Origin: Prostheceraeus crozeri
Taxonomy: Eukaryota > Platyhelminthes > Polycladida > Euryleptidae
Direction: 5' to 3'
DNA: 64,000 nt
Assembly: GCA_907163375.1 (NCBI GenBank)
Contig: CAJQUW010004580.1
Span: forward strand, 682,001-746,000
This document shows positions 57,577 through 64,000 of this stretch, one piece after another. The position numbers and the translations under genes were made by a program. A model generated the notes under the pieces. The model saw nothing but the letters and a program-made list of their open reading frames with translations, ran no database searches and was not told where the DNA came from. The stretch's first letter is position 1, and each line of letters begins with the position of its first letter.

Positions 57577-58221
57577 TATTCGACAGTTATAGATTAGAGC
57601 AAATACGAGTAACTATCTATGCCGATCAATAAACCACTGCTTCATTAGCTCCACTGCTTGTTGACAAGAATGTACGTAGTAACGCGTCGCTAGCATAGAA
57701 ATCTAGTCAATTCCGATACAATGAAATCCTTTTGAATTTGATTTAGTTCAAGAATTTAGACCATAGCAATAATACTACGTATGTAGTCTGTCGGTCAAAG
57801 TAAGCATAACCCATCAATTGAAATTGTTATTTAGCTAAAGAAAATTAAAGTGATAGTGGAATGCAATGTTCTTACATACTTATACATGAAAACTGAAAAT
57901 CAGTCATTCAGAAGATGTGAGTCACTAGAAAAAATTGACGAAAGTATACCAAGACTACTTATGTAGTCTGTTGGTTAAATGAGGCTGAATCAGGCCTTTT
58001 TAGTAGAAAACCACTGGGTGGGCAGAATTTATGAAGTCACGATTTGACGTATCGGCATATAACATCTAGCAACTCACTGGTTTGCCGAAGAAAGATCGTA
58101 TATCCAAATTTCCAGTTATCCTTTTCTTGGCAGACGGCGGATGGTCACTCATGACGTGATTAGGAAGTAGGATCCACGAAATATTAAAAAAGAACGACGA
58201 AACGGCGATCGGTGTCACGTA
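57577..58221. other. piggyBac right flank and intergenic
   Basis: ACTACGTATGTAGTCTGTCG (57773) and ACTACTTATGTAGTCTGTTG (57953) are direct repeats 180 bp apart; both are inverted relative to the piggyBac left subterminal sequence. No genes. Confidence 0.5.
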
Positions 58222-59601
58222 CAGGGTGAGTCAAAATTAGCCGTGAATGATAATAACAACTTTATTATTGTTCAACTGGTCTCTATATTCATACAACTTT
58301 CTTATTTGAAAAATCTGTGTAAGGCCTATATACATGAAATAATTTGTCAACTAGCAAATAATTATAACAATCTTTAGCCTTCAAATACACTACCATTGGA
58401 TGACAAGCACTTTTGTAACCGTTTCGGGAAATCTCTGAAAGAGTCTCGGAACATTTTGAGAGGAATTGCCGTCATTTCCATTTGGATTCTATTTGTCAGT
58501 TCTATTACAGAAGGGAAGATCACATTCTGAGGATGATGTACTCGACTTCGAAGATAGGACCAGAACCAGAAGTCACATGTCGTGAGGTCAGGTGACCGTG
58601 CCGGCCACTCAATGAAGCCTCGCCTACCGATCCACAGTTGGGGCATTTCTTGATTCAAAATTTGGCGGGCGTTCATTCTAGCCCCATCCTGTTGGTAAAT
58701 CATCTGCTAGTTTCTTTTGAAATAAGGAACAACTGTTTCACAGATAATTTCACAATATCTTTCCCCATTCATTGTGCGAGTGTCAATGTTTGTGTCAATA
58801 ATTCCATTGAAGGAAATACAGGCCCAAACGGTAACTGAGGGTGTTTGCCCTGGATCTCTGAATCTGATGTGAGGATTATCCGTCGACCAGAAGTGAACAT
58901 TATGTTTATTAACTTGTCCGTTCAGATGAAACACACATTCGTCTGAAAAAGTCAGCTTTCTCAGAAACGATGGATCATTGGTGAACCTGTTTTGCATTAC
59001 TTTGCAAAACTGGCGCCTTCGGTCGTCATCTCCATCGACAAGCTCCTGGCAATACAGTGGCTTATAAGCATGAAATTCATTCTTCTTTAGTATTCTACAG
59101 ACGTTGGACTGAGACAATTCTAGTTCTTCAGAGAGACGGCGAGTGGATGTTGTCGGATCTCTCTGAACTGCACCCAAAACTCGCTCTTCGTTTTCCTGGC
59201 TTTCTGGGGACTTTGGTCTTCCTTGACCTGGTCTCTGATGCACAAGAGAACCTGTTTCTAACAGTTTCTTTTCCCAATCAATCAGGGTTTGTCGAGGTGG
59301 TGCTTCTTTGTTGAATTCAATGCGAAATCGTCGCCTACAGTCCTCTACAGAACAGTTGCCTGTTGCAGCAATTACCCAAGAGGTAATCAGAACTCGCTCT
59401 TTAATGGTGTATTCCATATCTTATCACACTACATTAGAAATGAAAAATTGTTAGACAGATTGACTTACTTTCAATACGAATCGATCACGCAGTCATGGGA
59501 ATGATGATTCATCTCTGTTTACAACTGTTAGTGATGGAAAACTTCCTAAGCATGAAAGAAAACCTTTGTTTTTTGTTCACGGCTAATTTTGACTCACCCT
59601 G
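58222..59601 (-). mobile_element. mariner-type element with complete ends
   Basis: The 1,380-bp element has inverted ends CAGGGTGAGTCAAAATTAGC continuing CGTGAA, identical at both sides over at least 26 bp, and TA directly outside on both sides. It carries one transposase gene on the minus strand. Identical ends and a single lesion in the gene suggest a recent insertion. Confidence 0.95.
58374..59417 (-). pseudogene. DD37D mariner-like transposase with one in-frame stop
   Basis: The frame starts MEYTIKERVLITSWVIAATG with an HTH (PPRQTLIDWEKKLLETGSL), a GRP-like GQGRPKSPE linker and a second HTH (STRRLSEELELSQSNVCRIL). D159 is in TFSDE; the second aspartate is in YQQDGARMN; the third, 37 residues on, is in ARSPDLTTCDFWFW. 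A single TAG after VVPYFKRN interrupts an otherwise continuous reading frame of about 347 codons. Confidence 0.9.
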
Positions 59602-59603
59602 TA

Positions 59604-60559
59604 GTCCACAGTGCACAAAGTTTCACGAAGGAATGGATTAACATGTGGGAGCGTGCTTTTGCTGTGGGTCAGATAGTCGAATAGTGCAACGCCGCAGGCC
59701 TGCATTCACCCATCGTTGAGGGATCTAATCCTAATGTCAATACACTTCACCTAGGACAGATACGCAGAGGGATGATAGGGGTTCTCAAGGGCAGACAGAT
59801 ACAACCGACCGTGTGATGAATTCGAATAGTGACCTGAAGCAGATGATGACTCAGCGTTTAACACCGTATGTGACAATACTATTTATTTAAAATTTGCCAT
59901 AGAGAACGGATTGACCGATTTTCATAAATGAACATATTCTTGGAGCTAACACCATCAGGTTTTTTAAGTCAAAATTTGGAAACTGTTATGACATTAAAAA
60001 CAAAGTTAATGAGTCATCTGTGATTAAGTTCTTTACTGTGAACTCACCTCACTTGTGTACCTCACTTGAAAAACACAAAAGGAAGAAAATTGAAGAAAAC
60101 TTTTCAGTGGTCAAAATCCAAAAAATAATATACCTTATTTTATATAATCGGTTCAGCAGATAAATGAGTCAATCATTTAATGAATTGAATTCAGCCTCCC
60201 TGTCTACGCAAAATCTCCGATAATGCCAGCCAGGTTAGCAAGGTGGGCATCCCAGCTTCAGTACGTGGGCATTCGAATCCACTGGGTGGGCAGTTGCCCA
60301 CGCACTTTATATGTAAAAAAAGGTCTGGGCTGAATCCTAGAAATAGACTGATTCACTATCATTGCGTGTGCGTTGGTATCATTATTGAGAAAAGAGGATG
60401 TATCTTAAGTTGGAAGGGTCGGCTTAAGTTAGAATCACAAATTTCTGCGTAATTGAAGATATAGTATTTAAAAGAGAAATACATGTAGGCACTACCATAT
60501 TTCTGCTACTTTTAAAGTTTAAAACTCTAGTAGATGCCCTCTCTAATAAGATATCCTTA
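59604..60559. other. Intergenic, nothing recognised
   Basis: Plain sequence between the mariner and pogo elements. TGGGTGGGCAGTTGCCCACG near 60284 is a small imperfect palindrome. No supported gene. Confidence 0.5.
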
Positions 60560-63235
60560 GGGTAAATGGGTGGTGGATTGGCCACTTTCTTGCATAATCT
60601 AATTTCCTTGCTAGAATTTTCTATTATTGCTACATAGAAACATATAATTCACAAATTTATAGATCATAATACTCGAAAAATGTGTTTTGAAGCATGTATA
60701 TAAGTCAAGCTTTTCAAATTTTGCTTTGAAAATGAGGTTGGCCATTAAGCGAAATTTTGAATATTGGGGGTGAATTGGCCAATTACTGAATATATACCAC
60801 TGTGCTTCTAATATCATCAGTGATCATCACATCTTGCTTCCATACTATGTTTTGAATATAGAAATTGAGTTTTTGACATTATTCTCTTATGATGATGTAC
60901 CATTTTTGTATTTAAAAACCCACAATCACAGTTTGAAAGAAAAAACGAATTTGTCCACGAGAAATCACTCTTCTCTTGTTTACTATCGTATCGTTCGCAG
61001 TTATAGCAGCAGTTTACTCCAAAACATGTTTCACAACACCAATTATGGCATGCTACACACAGAAACCAATCTTCTTTTGAAAACCCTGTGTAATAGTCAG
61101 TGCCGCAAACACAACAGAAGCATTCCGTCTTTGATTTCTTGCTCGTCGTTGGTTGATTCACTTCTTTTGCTGATTCCGGTTTTCTTTTGAACGCTGCGAG
61201 TTTAACTCTAAATTTGCTCTTCTTTTGAGGCAATATTTCCGATGTCCTGGATACATGTTCTTTCAAATGTGTTTCATTTTTCGGTTTGACTGGGCTTTGG
61301 AAGTCTCTTTTGAGCGAAAAATCGAAGTTGGTTTCATTCAAATTTGAATTCTCTTGATTCATCACTGCTGCTGTCGGTTCATCACCGGACCCACTTGATC
61401 TGAATATATTTGATTTAGAGTACTCTTCCACTTTGATTGCATTTCTGTTGCACGGGTATAGACCACAGTGCGAAAAGGAGTCCACAATTAGACCGCGTTT
61501 GGTTTTCATTGTTCTCCAAGCCGAATCTAGCAGTGTCAGAAATTGTTCTCTGCTCAACGATGTTTTATCTGTTGATCTGAGAAAAGATTCAATTGACTTT
61601 GACCAATCTGTCTTCAGGGCTTTGTTGAAATGGGTGTTGAGCGGCTGTATGCGGTGCGATGAATGTGGAGGAATACACACCATTTCGATGCCACGCTCAA
61701 TGCAGAACTCAATTGCTTCGATCGAGAGATGGGTTGAATGTCCATCCAAGAAGAGAACACATTTCTTATTCGGTATCGTTGTTCGATGCCTGTCGAAGTG
61801 CTTCAAGACCTGTATGAAGACGTCCGTGTCAATGTATCCAGATTTTGTGTATGAGAGTTGTATCCCAAGTTCCTTTGACTGTTCTTCAAGGTCTTTGGAA
61901 AGAGATTTGCCCTTCAAGATAATGAAGGGAGGTAAACAATCGCCAGCAGCACTAATGATTGAGATGACTGTTGTCAGGGTCCCGCGCTCACCAATTTGGA
62001 TACTTTGAACAGAACGAGCTCCACGCGTGGCAATTACCTTTCCACGAGACGTTGGAACGGTAGAGAGTCCGGTTTCATCTAAATTGAAAATCAGCTGTGG
62101 GAAAGTATAGATGTCGATTTCTGAGTACAGCTGTTGGACTTGAGTAAAAAAAGCGTCAATTCGAATGCGATTGAATGCGTGTGCCCTCGCGATGCTCAAG
62201 CCCTCTGGCTTTCGTAGAGACAATGTGGGATGTCTGTTTTTGAATGACCACCACCACCAGTCACGTGAACACTTCTTGTTTTGATGCCAGTTCTTGGGAA
62301 TGTCACTGTTCAATAGTTTTCGACGATGCAAGTTATTTGCACATTTAAGCAAAGAATCCACGCTCATGGGGAAGCCACGACTCTTAAGATAACGAAGTCT
62401 CAGGACTATTTGATCCTCCTGTTCCTCAGAGAAAACAGTGGAACCTCCGGACTTGCGAACTTGTTGATCGTTTAAACCCAGACGATTAGAGATAGTCTTT
62501 CGTGGTACGTTGAACACTCGCGAAGCACTGCTAACAGTTTGGTCACCAGCTTTCACAGAGGCCATATTGTCCATACTTGCTTTTTGACTTTTACGTTCGA
62601 GGCATATCCACATAACCTGAAAAGGAGTGGAAATCCCATTAAATTTCTTGAATATATCAGATTTTGTGCATCATAATTCATCACATGTCAAATAGGGTCT
62701 ATTTGGGGGTGAATTGGCCATATCATCTAAGTCTGAATATAATCACTACAGATTCAGATCAGCAACATGGTAGTGAACTACACAATAAAGTAAGTGATTC
62801 GAGCCATTTTTCCTTCGATTACAGGTTCATTTATTGATTTTCAAAATTTTGGCCAATTCACCCCCAATTGTGAACATGTAGGTAGATTAGATATAAAAAA
62901 ATATGGTTGTACATTTACCTTCAGAGCATTCCACGTTTCACTTTTGAATGTCGACAGAAAACTGATACAGCGACAACAGGAACTTGGCTTGTATTCGTCC
63001 ATGAATTGTCAGCTAAAACTTGATTGGAGGAATATTGAATGACGCACGCGCATGAGCTATCGTCACTGTTACATTCAGTGAATCAGAGCTATGCGAAATA
63101 GAGTTCTAGGAAACCAAGCAACAACGTGTTAACATGAAGCTGAAAAAAAGTTTAGTGTCCATAATGAGCATTTTGTGTTGCTGTATGGGCAAACATGAGA
63201 CCAAGTCTATTTGGCCAATTCACCCCCTCCTACCC
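60560..63235 (-). mobile_element. pogo/Tigger-type element with ends
   Basis: The left end GGGTAAATGGGTGGTGGATT continues GGCCA; the inverted right end is GGGTAGGAGGGGGTGAATTG continuing GGCCA. TA flanks both ends. The word GGGGGTGAATTGGCCA recurs just inside the ends at about 60768, 62705, 62852 (inverted) and 63211 (inverted), probably as transposase-binding repeats. It holds one open transposase gene. Confidence 0.8.
60817..62613 (-). CDS. pogo-type transposase (HTH_psq, CENP-B HTH, DDE_1), open frame, third acidic residue replaced
   Basis: 598 aa. N-terminal pipsqueak-type HTH (KASMDNMASVKAG, SSASRVFNVPRKTISNRL, about 11-46); CENP-B-like HTH with RDWWWWSFKNRHPTLSLRKP (about 117-136); DDE_1 core with D179 (FNLDETGLSTV) and D290 (LFLDGHSTHLS). 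The third position, 35 residues after D290, is N326 (RIQPLNTHFNKALK) where the family has D. The C-terminal part is K-rich, then a PHD-like cysteine cluster (CFCCVCGTDYYTGF, LCVACHNWCCETC, about 500-545). The frame has no stops. Loss of one catalytic residue predicts no cleavage, but DNA binding may remain. Confidence 0.88.
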   Translation of the reverse strand: MWICLERKSQKASMDNMASVKAGDQTVSSASRVFNVPRKTISNRLGLNDQQVRKSGGSTVFSEEQEDQIVLRLRYLKSRGFPMSVDSLLKCANNLHRRKLLNSDIPKNWHQNKKCSRDWWWWSFKNRHPTLSLRKPEGLSIARAHAFNRIRIDAFFTQVQQLYSEIDIYTFPQLIFNLDETGLSTVPTSRGKVIATRGARSVQSIQIGERGTLTTVISIISAAGDCLPPFIILKGKSLSKDLEEQSKELGIQLSYTKSGYIDTDVFIQVLKHFDRHRTTIPNKKCVLFLDGHSTHLSIEAIEFCIERGIEMVCIPPHSSHRIQPLNTHFNKALKTDWSKSIESFLRSTDKTSLSREQFLTLLDSAWRTMKTKRGLIVDSFSHCGLYPCNRNAIKVEEYSKSNIFRSSGSGDEPTAAVMNQENSNLNETNFDFSLKRDFQSPVKPKNETHLKEHVSRTSEILPQKKSKFRVKLAAFKRKPESAKEVNQPTTSKKSKTECFCCVCGTDYYTGFSKEDWFLCVACHNWCCETCFGVNCCYNCERYDSKQEKSDFSWTNSFFLSNCDCGFLNTKMVHHHKRIMSKTQFLYSKHSMEARCDDH

Positions 63236-63689
63236 TATAGGCGACATTAATTATTTTCAACAGAAAAATGATTTTCGGGAATTAAGCTCACAAACTGCGG
63301 AGTCCCCAGAGGAGGATATGATGCGATTTCCTCCGCAACAGAAATCTCCATCGCCGCATCCAATCTGGAGACGAAAGTAAGCGCAAGCATCGCTTTCACC
63401 TCTACGATGTCTTATTCCAATTTTCTGTTTTCTGTGAAATGAAAAATAATACAGAAAGGTTACATTACATGAACCGATTCTGAACTCAACTACTTACTAT
63501 TTGACTCTCTTTTGATGTCCTTGATATCAGAATATCATCAAGGTAGGAATTCCTTTACGAATTACAGGTTGAAAGGCACTAGAGCAGGAAGCACTAGGTC
63601 AAATGGACATCTTTTGAATCAATACAGACTGTCTGGTGCAATGGAAGTTGTCAAGTCACGACTGTCATTCAATAATTATAGTTGCAAAT
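63236..63689. other. Intergenic, nothing recognised
   Basis: A short proline-rich frame on plus (63195-63380) looks accidental. No repeats or signals are seen. Confidence 0.45.
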
Positions 63690-64000
63690 AAGCTTCTAAA
63701 AGATCGATCTCGGAATAAACAACTCCATCTTTCAATGAGTGAAATAACTCTTCGATCCTAGGTATTGGATATCCATCGACAACAACTGCTTTGTTAGCGG
63801 CACGCATGTCGCGGTACAATCTAAGCCGTCCATCTTTTTTTGAACAATAGCTAGGTTTGACACCGAATCTGATGCTTCTACTTTTTCAATGAAGTCTGAT
63901 TCAACAAGGCGTAGAAATTCCTCCTTCATCTTGTCTCTAGGCGGAAAAGGCATCTGCCTTTCTGTTTGGTTCATCAAACACTTGTGTATGGCCTACATGC
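63690..64000 (-). mobile_element. Ty3/gypsy RT fragment, fossil, continues past the window
   Basis: The minus strand shows the start of a gypsy-type RT domain (PFPPRDKMKEEFLRLVESDF, then an AIVQKKMDG segment and further RT-like sequence). It is broken and partial. No LTR is visible inside the window. Confidence 0.65.

Larger units (their letters stand above)
46333..57990 (-). mobile_element. piggyBac element split by a nested insertion of about 9 kb
   Basis: TTAA (46329-46332) precedes a CCCTCAATTGACCGACC end, a typical piggyBac terminus. Subterminal TACTTTGACCAACAGACTGC (about 46363) has an inverted counterpart at the right side, GTAGTCTGTCGGTCAAAGTA (about 57780), and a second weaker copy near 57960. 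The transposase C-terminal part lies at 46714-47831 and the N-terminal part at 56880-57527, both minus, meeting in the same region of the protein. The stretch between holds an EnSpm-like element with its own inserts. The right TTAA end was not located, so 57990 is approximate; two separate piggyBac copies remain possible. Confidence 0.6.

Noticed and set aside
1-64000. Prokaryotic systems, CRISPR arrays, tRNA or rRNA genes
   Set aside because: No spaced direct-repeat arrays of CRISPR type, no operon structure and no cloverleaf or rRNA core sequence was noticed.

Overview
This is eukaryotic, almost certainly invertebrate animal DNA: AT-rich, with no bacterial gene layout and almost wholly built of transposable elements. 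The mix is that of a marine invertebrate genome (Naiad-type Penelope-like element, CR1-like LINEs, P, Harbinger, piggyBac, hAT, pogo, Tc1/mariner, EnSpm-like and Ty3/gypsy, plus GTACAT microsatellites), but I cannot name the phylum. I see no rRNA, tRNA or CRISPR and no host gene that I can identify; two short coding-like stretches (27921-28125 with good splice sites, and 36296-36643) are the only host-gene candidates.

Layout. 1-13473 is a head-to-tail array, on the minus strand, of a 4,366-bp Penelope-like element. Its 929-aa protein has the GIY-YIG endonuclease in front of the reverse transcriptase, the permuted order of the Naiad clade. One copy has an open full-length frame, one runs off the window, one has a broken frame, and the most upstream copy is 5'-truncated. 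13681-16455 is a decayed P-type (THAP) transposase. 17097-20618 is a CR1/L2-like LINE with a PHD-type ORF1 and an (ATT)n tail. 20640-28125 holds a diverged tandem repeat, a second P-like C-terminus, a Harbinger pair (transposase remnant and Myb-like protein), two opposed Tc1 fragments, a MITE and an orphan exon.

28434-33602 is a Ty3/gypsy LTR retrotransposon with matching LTRs and a 5-bp target duplication. 34776-35798 is an uninterrupted Tc1-type DD34E transposase. 38057-39060 has remnants of an RT-like and a MULE-like protein. 39490-46000 is an IS630/mariner-like transposase gene interrupted by three insertions, each with its own target duplication: an 8-bp-TSD MITE, a 2.1-kb hAT, and a 3-kb Harbinger. 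Removing each insert with one TSD copy restores the reading frame across the joint.

46333-57990 looks like one piggyBac element whose transposase is split by about 9 kb. The insert carries an EnSpm/tnp2-like two-gene element, which itself holds a foldback element and a 5'-truncated CR1-like LINE. 58222-59601 is a whole DD37D mariner with one stop codon, 60560-63235 is a pogo element with an open 598-aa transposase lacking the third acidic residue, and a gypsy fragment lies at the right edge.

The genes do not form a pathway. The window is a record of successive insertions, with order readable from the nesting. The strongest leads are the Naiad array with a pseudoknot-capable RNA element in its spacer, the nested blocks, and the open Tc1 and pogo transposases.
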